From NCBI GenBank assembly GCA_020793555.1, contig DQIO01000163.1, positions 1 through 5,358 on the forward strand: DNA of 5,358 nt, in the 5' to 3' direction. The stretch is from Methanosarcinaceae archaeon (GTDB lineage: Archaea > Halobacteriota > Methanosarcinia > Methanosarcinales > Methanosarcinaceae). A model generated the notes under the pieces. It did not search any database and was not told where the DNA came from. It saw only the letters and a list, made by a program, of their open reading frames with translations. Shown here piece after piece: positions 1 to 3,942 of the stretch. The translations under genes were made by a program, and so were the position numbers. Every line of letters starts with the position of its first letter. Position 1 is the first letter of the stretch.

Positions 1-90
1 AAGCGCATCCCGCATTCCATCATTGCCAATAAGATATTTACTAACGATTTAGCTTTTTCACGACAGTATATTATGGAAAATGCCGCCTGA
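1..90 (+). CDS. C-terminal end of an unrecognised protein (5' truncated by window)
   Basis: Frame 1 is open from the first base to a TGA at 88-90, giving 29 residues that begin KRIPHSIIANKIF and end RQYIMENAA. The composition (balanced hydrophobic and charged residues, no low-complexity run) looks like a real protein tail rather than noise. The stop sits inside a GC-rich hairpin in an otherwise AT-rich stretch, as expected at a gene end. I do not recognise the family. With only 29 residues no motif can be assigned. It is transcribed in the same direction as the downstream acetyltransferase but separated from it by 237 bases, so co-transcription is unlikely. Confidence 0.5.
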   Translation, partial: KRIPHSIIANKIFTNDLAFSRQYIMENAA

Positions 91-97
91 CGGCGGT
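82..97 (+). terminator. GC-rich hairpin over the stop codon, possible terminator
   Basis: CCGCC (83-87) pairs with GGCGG (92-96) across a four-base loop TGAC that contains most of the stop codon; G82 and T97 can add a wobble pair. A short T run (106-109) follows. It is the most GC-rich spot in the first 300 bases. Archaeal termination depends mostly on T tracts, so the hairpin may instead set the mRNA 3' end or its stability. Confidence 0.4.
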
Positions 98-211
98 CGC
101 ATTGGTTTTGATTCGTATAGATTTGAATTTTACACTGAAAATATCAGCTATACAAATACAGATAATCGATGAATTAAATGTTAATTGAATGGATTTTGCT
201 TAAAGTCGGTG

Positions 212-222
212 TATAATAAATA
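212..222 (+). promoter_or_regulatory. Candidate TATA box upstream of the acetyltransferase
   Basis: TATAATAAATA fits an archaeal box A. It would place a transcription start near 240 and give the acetyltransferase gene a leader of roughly 85-90 nt. No clear purine-rich BRE precedes it and the whole region is AT-rich, so a chance match is possible. Confidence 0.3.
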
Positions 223-302
223 ACTGGAAAATGGGACAATGCCCTATCGAGATCCTTTATTAACATCATATCTCTAATATTGATACTCAACATTCTTTTT
301 TA

Positions 303-312
303 GTATTAATAC
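303..312. promoter_or_regulatory. 10-bp palindrome GTATTAATAC just before the acetyltransferase start
   Basis: GTATTAATAC is a perfect palindrome ending 15 bases before the ATG at 328. A related copy, TATTGATAC, lies at 278-286, with 26 bases between equivalent positions of TATTGATAC and TATTAATAC (304-312). Two spaced copies near a start codon could form an operator, but AT richness makes such matches easy to obtain by chance. Confidence 0.25.
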
Positions 313-327
313 CCTAATATATCACTA

Positions 328-864
328 ATGATTATACGGCGCTTTGTTCCAGATGATTTTGAAGATATTCTTTCAATTGAACAAGAAGCTTTTAGTGACC
401 ACAATCCCCTTGTTTACATCAATTTCTATGAGATGAATATGAACGGATTTTTAGTAGCTATAGATGATAATGAAATTGTTGGTTTTGTTGTGGGGTATCA
501 ATTAAATGAGAACGAAGGGCGCATATTTTCTCTGGCTGTTAAAGATGAATATCAAAGTCGCGGAATAGGAACCAAACTTATTTATGCAATCTTAAAAGTT
601 TTCTATGGAAATTTGATCCAGTATGCCAGCCTTGAAGTTCGTATCAGTAATACACGTGCACAAAAATTATACAATAAAGTGGGATTTGTGTCTTGCTGGA
701 TTGAAAAAAAATATTACTTTGATGGAGAAGATGGAATCATTATGAAGATGCGAATATCTCCACAATGCTTATTAAATGTATTTGACACTTCAAATAACCC
801 ATCACAAAAACAGGTCACCCTCACAAAACGCGAGCCTGCTTTTAAAATTCCTGATTCTATTTAG
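328..864 (+). CDS. GNAT-family N-acetyltransferase, RimI-like
   Basis: This is a 178-residue protein of the Gcn5-related acetyltransferase fold. It is expected to transfer acetyl from acetyl-CoA to an amino group; RimI-type enzymes act on protein N-termini in the cytoplasm. Visible motifs are the opening MIIRRFVPDDFEDIL typical of the fold, a beta strand EIVGFVVGY (about 49-57), FSLAVKDEYQSRGIGTKL (about 67-84) with the acetyl-CoA loop Q76-x-R78-G79-x-G81, and LEVRISNTRAQKLYNKVGF (102-120), the RimI-like motif B region, followed by YYFDGEDGIIM. The core ends near residue 143. The last 35 residues are a polar tail of no recognised domain and make the protein slightly longer than a usual RimI. 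No Shine-Dalgarno precedes the ATG at 328, so it may be translated from a leaderless or SD-less mRNA. Its stop overlaps the stop of the convergent UPF0058 gene. The exact substrate cannot be told from sequence, so I give no symbol. Confidence 0.85.
   Translation: MIIRRFVPDDFEDILSIEQEAFSDHNPLVYINFYEMNMNGFLVAIDDNEIVGFVVGYQLNENEGRIFSLAVKDEYQSRGIGTKLIYAILKVFYGNLIQYASLEVRISNTRAQKLYNKVGFVSCWIEKKYYFDGEDGIIMKMRISPQCLLNVFDTSNNPSQKQVTLTKREPAFKIPDSI
861..864. other. Tail-to-tail overlap of two convergent genes
   Basis: The four bases TTAG serve both genes: TAG (862-864) stops the acetyltransferase on the + strand and TAA (861-863 read on the - strand) stops the UPF0058 protein. There is no room for a terminator between them, so each transcript must run into the other gene. 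Confidence 0.9.
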
Positions 865-1145
865 TTACTGTGAACAACCTCAGAATCGCTTCGTGATGCA
901 AGTTCCTGCATCCTTGCAGAGGTTCTTCCAACACCAGAGTATTCATCATCAGATATTATGGAAGCAAGTTCATTTCCAAGAACAAAGATCGCATGTTTGT
1001 GCTCTGCTTTACTGCGATGGATGTGTACAGGACTTATGGAAAGTGAATGATATTCGTTAAAACCGTAACACGGTTCATCGCATTCAAAGTGTTTCTTAAT
1101 CTGTGCCATCAATGTATGTAGCTGAATTAATTCATCTTTGTGCAT
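861..1145 (-). CDS. UPF0058 family protein
   Basis: This is a 94-residue protein beginning MHKDELIQLHTLMAQIKKHFE, the characteristic opening of UPF0058, a small archaeal family of unknown function. An N-terminal helix is followed by C22-x3-C26 and a His-rich stretch with H41-I-H43-R-S-K-x-E-H49-K-H51, the family's conserved core. The Cys/His arrangement suggests metal binding, but this is inference. The C-terminal part (about 52-85) is a second helical segment. The frame is open back to a TTG at 1154, but the ATG at 1143-1145 is preferred: it gives the family's normal N-terminus and has a GGTAGGTTGG purine-rich stretch (1151-1160) at ribosome-binding distance. The gene is on the same strand as dnaG but 295 bases downstream of it with hairpins in between, so it is probably a separate unit. 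Confidence 0.85.
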   Translation of the reverse strand: MHKDELIQLHTLMAQIKKHFECDEPCYGFNEYHSLSISPVHIHRSKAEHKHAIFVLGNELASIISDDEYSGVGRTSARMQELASRSDSEVVHSN

Positions 1146-1160
1146 AATTACCAACCTACC

Positions 1161-1179
1161 CTATATAACAATTTATAAT
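1161..1179 (-). promoter_or_regulatory. AT-rich candidate TATA region for the UPF0058 gene
   Basis: Read on the minus strand this holds ATTATAAAT (1171-1179) and TTATATAG (1161-1168), both TATA-like. A start 25 bases downstream of ATTATAAAT would fall at about 1150, almost on the ATG at 1145, giving a nearly leaderless mRNA and cutting off the SD-like GGTAGGTTGG. If that SD is real, a more distal TATA such as the one inside 1266-1287 would have to be used. Confidence 0.3.
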
Positions 1180-1217
1180 GACATGTTTATCCAAATTAGC
1201 TAACACATAAATATTGT

Positions 1218-1254
1218 CAAAACTTTAATAAAACCATTGTTTGAGGAAGTTTTG
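1218..1254. repeat. 8-bp inverted repeat CAAAACTT / AAGTTTTG
   Basis: CAAAACTT (1218-1225) is complementary to AAGTTTTG (1247-1254) with a 21-base spacer. It lies between the UPF0058 start and the AT hairpin at 1266-1287. It could be a leader structure or chance. Confidence 0.3.
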
Positions 1255-1265
1255 TTCCTACTACT

Positions 1266-1287
1266 CATATATATATTTTTATATATG
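1266..1287. repeat. AT-rich inverted repeat, possible promoter core
   Basis: CATATATA (1266-1273) is perfectly complementary to TATATATG (1280-1287) across a six-base loop. It reads as TATA-like sequence on both strands. For the minus-strand UPF0058 gene it would be a distal promoter with a leader of roughly 100 nt. Confidence 0.35.
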
Positions 1288-1293
1288 TTGCTT

Positions 1294-1305
1294 ATGATTA
1301 ATCAT
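1294..1305. promoter_or_regulatory. 12-bp perfect palindrome ATGATTAATCAT
   Basis: This two-fold symmetric 12-mer lies seven bases beyond the AT inverted repeat, on its upstream side as seen from the UPF0058 gene. The position suits an upstream regulator site. No known regulator is recognised. Confidence 0.3.
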
Positions 1306-1361
1306 TATGAACTCGGCAATAAAAGACATTTTTAAAATATATACTGTGAAAAAGAGTTATC

Positions 1362-1406
1362 AGGAAATGTTTCCAAGGGATCTAAATATCCCCTGATACA
1401 TTTCCT
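1362..1406 (-). terminator. Two-tier hairpin downstream of dnaG
   Basis: AGGAAATGT (1362-1370) pairs over 9 bp with ACATTTCCT (1398-1406). Inside it GGGAT (1377-1381) pairs with ATCCC (1388-1392) around a six-base loop. On the minus strand the hairpin lies 35-79 bases after the dnaG stop and is followed by a TTTTT tract (1349-1353), the arrangement expected of a 3' end signal. Alternatives are an mRNA stability element or a separate small RNA. Confidence 0.5.
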
Positions 1407-1409
1407 AAC

Positions 1410-1430
1410 AAGGTTTTCTAACGAAACCTT
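1410..1430 (-). terminator. First hairpin after dnaG
   Basis: AAGGTTT (1410-1416) and AAACCTT (1424-1430) form a perfect 7-bp stem with a seven-base loop, beginning 10 bases past the dnaG stop. It stands in tandem with the larger hairpin at 1362-1406 and probably belongs to the same 3' untranslated region. Confidence 0.45.
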
Positions 1431-1440
1431 CTATAATAAA

Positions 1441-2790
1441 TTACAATCCTTGTGCTGTGAACACTTTCACTTTTGAGGGACTTTTTGCTATGTTCCCGAT
1501 CTTGACACCAATGAGATTATTGATTCCCTTATCTACTGCAATATCAAGTATCCTCTGAGTGATCACGCCGTCGAATACAACGCTTTCAACACTATCGTCA
1601 CACTCTTTTAGCGTGTGTACAAGGTCACGAACGGCAGTCTCCACGACTATATCATCATCCGATCCTAACAAGCGCGCACCAAGCGTACCCACCAATTCAT
1701 CTGCATGAGGTTTGAACCTACGTCCTTCCATTGATTCTTTTGTAGATATGGCAACTTTTGGCTTTGACGTAACTTTTCTTGCAGGTTCTCCACGGCGCTG
1801 CTTTGATGGCTCTGCCACTTTTCGTTCATGTTTTTTTGCAGGAACTTTCTCAACCCGTTCAGCCTTTTCGACATCAGGTCTCTTGGTTTCTGTACTTCTT
1901 CTTGGTTCCTTTCGTTTTGACAACCTTGAAACTCTTGTAGTTTTGGGTGAATCAGACTGGTGAATGGAATATTTCTCAAGAGCCTGCTCAACAGGTATCT
2001 TCTGACGCAGTGCCCGCACAATCTCCCTCTGAACAAGGTCTTCCACAGTTTTTCCGTCAGGTGCTCTGGCTATATAATCAATGTCCGCAATCTGAAGAAG
2101 TTCCTTAATAATAAGTTCTCCTCCACGATCACCGTCAGTGAATGCAGTAACTGTTCTTGTTTTTGTAAGTTCTGCAACTTCCGGTGGAACGTTTGTGCCG
2201 CCGACACAAACCGTATTCTTGATGCCATATCGTAAAAGGTTCAATACATCTGCACGACCTTCGACAACCACAATGGCATCTGATTCAAGCATGTTAGGAC
2301 CGCATGGGATCTTATTCTTACCGTAATACTGCATCTCCTCAATGCGTACGGACTGACGCACTTCGTCAGCAATCTCCTGTGCTTCAGGGAGATTTATATC
2401 GAACATATCAGTGAGAATATACTTTGCCCTGTCAACAATCTGTTGCCTCTTTGTTGCGCGTACGTCCTCGATGTTAGTTATTTCGATTTTTGCACTGCAA
2501 GGACCAACCCTGTCAATCGTTTCGAGTGATGCCGCTAAAATTGACGTTTCAACCTTATCAAGACTTGATGGGATCAGGATATTTCCTTTTGCTTTTCCGC
2601 CTTTAGTATTTACAAGAACCTCAATTCTGCCTATACGACCTGTTTTTTGAAGGTCGCGTAAGTCAAGATCTGAACCAAGCAGCCCTTCGGTCTGTCCGAA
2701 AATGGCACCTACTATATCAGGGCGTTCAATAACCCCGTCCGCATTGATCTTGGAATGAATAATGTACTTTGTAGTATCTGTATTTTGCAT
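1441..2790 (-). CDS. dnaG: Archaeal-type DNA primase DnaG
   Basis: This 449-residue TOPRIM-domain primase belongs to the archaeal DnaG branch. Archaeal DnaG has primer-synthesis activity and is also a stable subunit of the RNA exosome, where it favours poly(A)-rich substrates; both roles are family knowledge. Residues 1 to about 165 are the conserved archaeal N-terminal region ([20 protein letters not shown], about 16-35), ending in [11 protein letters not shown] (155-165). TOPRIM follows with VVVEGRADV (catalytic E177) and FTDGDRGG (D219, D221). Residues about 275-345 form a Lys/Arg/Glu-rich, probably disordered linker. Residues about 350-449 are the archaeal C-terminal domain ([23 protein letters not shown]). 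There is no bacterial zinc finger or DnaB-binding domain. The frame extends to a GTG at 2805, but the ATG at 2788-2790 is chosen because it gives the family start [10 protein letters not shown] and has GGAGGAT six bases upstream. The extra GTG overlaps that ribosome-binding site. Confidence 0.96.
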   Translation of the reverse strand: MQNTDTTKYIIHSKINADGVIERPDIVGAIFGQTEGLLGSDLDLRDLQKTGRIGRIEVLVNTKGGKAKGNILIPSSLDKVETSILAASLETIDRVGPCSAKIEITNIEDVRATKRQQIVDRAKYILTDMFDINLPEAQEIADEVRQSVRIEEMQYYGKNKIPCGPNMLESDAIVVVEGRADVLNLLRYGIKNTVCVGGTNVPPEVAELTKTRTVTAFTDGDRGGELIIKELLQIADIDYIARAPDGKTVEDLVQREIVRALRQKIPVEQALEKYSIHQSDSPKTTRVSRLSKRKEPRRSTETKRPDVEKAERVEKVPAKKHERKVAEPSKQRRGEPARKVTSKPKVAISTKESMEGRRFKPHADELVGTLGARLLGSDDDIVVETAVRDLVHTLKECDDSVESVVFDGVITQRILDIAVDKGINNLIGVKIGNIAKSPSKVKVFTAQGL

Positions 2791-2796
2791 ATTTTT

Positions 2797-2803
2797 ATCC
2801 TCC
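2797..2803 (-). promoter_or_regulatory. Shine-Dalgarno site that fixes the dnaG start
   Basis: On the minus strand GGAGGAT lies six bases before the ATG at 2790 and matches the archaeal consensus GGAGGTGA well. The alternative GTG start at 2805 overlaps this site and has no SD of its own, so it is rejected. Confidence 0.75.
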
Positions 2804-2855
2804 ACAATTATTTATCTATCATTGTGCGTTTTTCATCTAAGCTTATGCAAGGCTT

Positions 2856-2871
2856 GTTTTATACATTATCG
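2856..2871 (-). promoter_or_regulatory. Probable dnaG promoter (TATA box)
   Basis: Read on the minus strand, CGATAATGTATAAAAC contains a good box A (GTATAAAAC, 2856-2864) preceded by an A-rich stretch. A start about 25 bases downstream would be near 2835, giving a leader of about 45 nt that includes the Shine-Dalgarno site. Confidence 0.5.
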
Positions 2872-2890
2872 AGCAAACGTTCAATTAATT

Positions 2891-2944
2891 CGCGTTAACC
2901 CGAAGACCCTGTACAAGGAGTCCAACAAAGTCGGACTGACATAA
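2891..2944 (+). pseudogene. Coding-like C-terminal tail, possible gene remnant
   Basis: In one + strand frame the last 17 codons before a TAA at 2942-2944 read RVNPKTLYKESNKVGLT. Twelve of the final 15 codons end in G or C (for example AAC CCG AAG ACC CTG TAC AAG), which stands out sharply from the AT-rich surroundings and resembles a real, well-expressed gene's 3' end. The frame stays open to the left but only as AT-rich sequence and then antisense to dnaG, so no complete gene exists here. A 7-bp hairpin overlaps the stop, as at other gene ends in this window. The protein family is not recognised. Chance, or a relic left by deletion or rearrangement, are both possible. Confidence 0.3.
2919..2937. 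repeat. 5-bp inverted repeat AGTCC / GGACT
   Basis: AGTCC (2919-2923) is complementary to GGACT (2933-2937) with a nine-base loop. It lies in the GC-richer segment just before the hairpin at 2939-2957 and may fold with it. Confidence 0.3.
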
Positions 2945-2957
2945 TTTCACATTATGT
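2939..2957 (+). terminator. Perfect 7-bp hairpin over the TAA of the coding-like tail
   Basis: ACATAAT (2939-2945) pairs with ATTATGT (2951-2957) across the loop TTCAC. The left arm contains the stop codon of the coding-like tail at 2942-2944. No strong T tract follows. Confidence 0.4.
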
Positions 2958-3236
2958 ACTACATACAAAAATAGCAGAATTAAAATAATTTACAACATAA
3001 CAAGGGAAATAATTTCTGATGTATCTACCAGTCAGATTTTCCCTCAAATACTAATGCGGTGCATGTACAATGTTCCGTACCAGTTGTTGTCCGTGTTTTT
3101 ATGTGTCGAACTTTTTCCACAATGCCACAATAGAAACAATTATTGTAAATGTTTTAGCATCATGCTGTTTGCATGTTAGATTCGATATGAATACAACCCA
3201 TTTATTGTTGAATTGTTGATATTCTCAAGCCAGACC

Positions 3237-3316
3237 ATCCTTTTTATCCTTACAGTCATATGGACTGTTGTGGAGTGCCTTGCTCCTGCAATTTTAGGAT
3301 TTAGGATTTAGGATTT
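3237..3316 (+). ncRNA. Possible multibranched RNA fold with ATCCT/AGGAT repeats
   Basis: Two adjacent hairpins, ACAGTC/GACTGT (3252-3257 with 3263-3268) and GGAGT/GCTCC (3272-3276 with 3282-3286, one wobble), are bracketed by ATCCT twice on the left (3237-3241, 3246-3250) and by AGGAT three times on the right (3296-3300, 3303-3307, 3310-3314). The flanks are complementary and could close a junction. No promoter is obvious. The reading as RNA is an inference. Confidence 0.25.
3293..3316 (+). repeat. Three tandem copies of TTTAGGA
   Basis: TTTAGGA occurs exactly three times in a row (3293-3299, 3300-3306, 3307-3313), followed by TTT. It is a simple 7-bp repeat that could arise by slippage, though its AGGAT core is complementary to the ATCCT pair about 50 bases upstream. 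Confidence 0.8.
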
Positions 3317-3518
3317 TTGCTTAAACTTAAACCCTGAAAAATGCCTTTGTCAATATCCACCATCGTATCTTTTTTTATCTACTAAAACTTCACCCTGTAA
3401 ATGACTATCTTGCTCCCTTGTGTATATGAAATTTGAATTATTTAATGATGTTGTAAATTCAATATTATTAATGATTCTATCTATTATTGTAAATGTGATC
3501 GTACCAATGAAACATTTA

Positions 3519-3534
3519 AGCGTTTTGTTACGCT
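3519..3534 (+). ncRNA. Small hairpin directly before the long stem
   Basis: AGCGT (3519-3523) pairs with ACGCT (3530-3534) around the loop TTTGTT. Only one base separates it from the long stem starting at 3536, so the two helices could stack end to end. This supports treating 3519-3611 as one structured unit. Confidence 0.4.
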
Positions 3535-3535
3535 A

Positions 3536-3611
3536 TTTATTGATTTTCAATCACGTATGTAATCTGTATTAAATGATTACACACTGGGATACGTGGTTGA
3601 AGGTTAATAAA
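3536..3611 (+). ncRNA. Long 23-bp stem-loop with inner helix, candidate structured RNA
   Basis: Positions 3536-3558 pair without a break with 3589-3611. Nineteen pairs are Watson-Crick and four are G.U (3542-3605, 3544-3603, 3545-3602, 3551-3596). Inside, GTAATC (3559-3564) pairs perfectly with GATTAC (3575-3580) around a ten-base loop, leaving an eight-base bulge ACACTGGG (3581-3588) on the 3' side only. The wobbles would be A.C mismatches in a minus-strand transcript, so the fold favours a + strand RNA. No clear TATA box precedes it. It resembles no RNA family I recognise. Other readings are a miniature inverted-repeat element or a regulatory DNA palindrome. Confidence 0.5.
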
Positions 3612-3623
3612 CTTGTGGTTTTT

Positions 3624-3688
3624 TATAGAGAATTTCTATATAAATACTCGATAGAGGATTTCGATAGAGAATTTCGATAGAAATACTA
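3624..3688. repeat. Five tandem 13-bp repeats upstream of a strong promoter
   Basis: Five adjacent 13-bp units start at 3624, 3637, 3650, 3663 and 3676. Units 1, 3 and 4 are near identical (GATAGAGAATTTC, with one change each in units 1 and 3). Units 2 and 5 form a second type (GATAGAAATACTA in unit 5). Units 1-2 and units 4-5 therefore form a 26-bp composite repeat offset by 39 bases. The array ends 12 bases before the BRE/TATA at 3701-3718, the place for activator or repressor sites. Unit 2 contains its own TATA-like TATATAAATA. An iteron-type replication site is a less likely alternative. Confidence 0.75.
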
Positions 3689-3700
3689 AATATTTAAAAT

Positions 3701-3718
3701 CCGAAAACGTTATATAAC
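3701..3718 (+). promoter_or_regulatory. Strong BRE + TATA promoter, stable-RNA type
   Basis: CCGAAAACG immediately followed by TTATATAAC matches the BRE/box A pattern found before methanogen tRNA and rRNA genes (purine-rich CCGAAA then a TTTATATA-like box). The TATA core GTTATATAAC (3709-3718) is also a 10-bp palindrome. Initiation about 25 bases downstream of the box centre falls at about 3739-3741, where the folded element 3741-3806 begins. The oxidoreductase start codon lies about 200 bases further on. Confidence 0.6.
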
Positions 3719-3740
3719 AGCGTGAATCATGTATTATTAA

Positions 3741-3806
3741 GAACGAGCGGGATTTTTTAAAGCATTTTTTTGCTACAATAACCCCCACTCCCCAACTCGC
3801 TCGTTC
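3741..3806 (+). ncRNA. Candidate small RNA with end-to-end stem and C-rich loop
   Basis: GAACGAGCG (3741-3749) is exactly complementary to CGCTCGTTC (3798-3806). With a G.U and one more G-C pair (3750-3797, 3751-3796) the closing stem is 11 bp. The interior holds a small hairpin AGCA/TGCT (3761-3764 with 3771-3774) and an unpaired C-rich stretch CCCCCACTCCCC (3782-3793). C-rich loops of this sort can pair with G-rich ribosome-binding sites. It starts at the predicted start site of the promoter at 3701-3718. Two internal T runs (3753-3758, 3765-3771) could terminate an archaeal transcript early, which argues against a full-length RNA. It could also be part of the oxidoreductase leader or a short mobile inverted repeat. 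Confidence 0.45.
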
Positions 3807-3821
3807 ACAATAATCTATTGT
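3807..3821 (+). terminator. AT hairpin abutting the candidate RNA
   Basis: ACAATA (3807-3812) pairs with TATTGT (3816-3821) around three bases, directly against the end of the 11-bp stem. T-rich sequence follows (3829-3836). It could be the 3' end signal of the candidate RNA. Confidence 0.35.
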
Positions 3822-3853
3822 TCCAATCTATTTTGTCATTTGTATTGTCATTT
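3812..3853. repeat. Two short tandem duplications before the oxidoreductase
   Basis: AATCTATT occurs at 3812-3819 and 3825-3832 (13-base period), and TTGTCATTT at 3833-3841 and 3845-3853 (12-base period). They lie 90-130 bases before the oxidoreductase ATG and could be paired protein-binding sites or slippage products. Confidence 0.5.
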
Positions 3854-3942
3854 ACCATTTATTGATAATTTCTACTTTTCACTGTAGATTGTTTTTCATG
3901 TTTATCCAAACTCTAATATCCATCCTCGATATTCTTAACCAC

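Larger units (their letters stand above)
2958..3518. other. AT-rich intergenic stretch with small hairpins and short repeats
   Basis: No convincing coding frame is seen on either strand. Contents not listed elsewhere are the tandem 8-mer ATTGTTGA twice (3204-3219), CATGC/GCATG as a small hairpin (3161-3175), ACAAT-T-ATTGT (3136-3146), and a 14-base direct repeat ATTATTGTAAATGT at 3139-3152 and 3483-3496. A short Cys-rich frame (3054-3179) has no ribosome-binding site and is not called. Confidence 0.5.

Noticed and set aside
776..1060. 94-residue + strand reading frame across the rimI-like tail and UPF0058
   Set aside because: It overlaps the acetyltransferase C-terminus in another frame and is antisense to a recognised UPF0058 gene; the translation is Gln/His-rich with no family features.
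1665..2036. 123-residue minus-strand frame inside dnaG
   Set aside because: It is a shifted-frame shadow of the dnaG linker and C-terminal region, which are intact in the main frame.
2762..2890. Upstream part of the 60-residue + strand frame that ends at 2944
   Set aside because: It begins antisense to the dnaG start and runs through AT-rich, Cys/Phe-rich translation. Only the last 17 codons look coding-like and are reported separately.
3054..3179. 41-codon Cys-rich frame (six Cys) in the intergenic interval
   Set aside because: No Shine-Dalgarno, no TATA at leaderless distance, and Cys/Phe richness is expected from TG- and TT-rich sequence. It would need ribosome profiling to revive.
3293..3316. 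Telomere-like repeat
   Set aside because: TTTAGGA resembles plant telomere units, but there are only three copies in an archaeal-looking intergenic region, so a simple repeat is sufficient.
3624..3688. CRISPR array
   Set aside because: The units are 13 bp with no spacers between them, so this is a tandem repeat, not repeat-spacer alternation.
3741..3806. tRNA gene
   Set aside because: The length and end pairing prompted the check, but there is no D-arm, anticodon arm or T-arm pattern and no GTTCRA-type loop; the closing stem is 11 bp rather than 7.
2791..3942. Replication origin
   Set aside because: Repeats near a replication gene suggested it, but no orc1/cdc6 gene is adjacent and no ORB-like motif with a G-rich end is seen. 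DnaG is not a usual origin neighbour.
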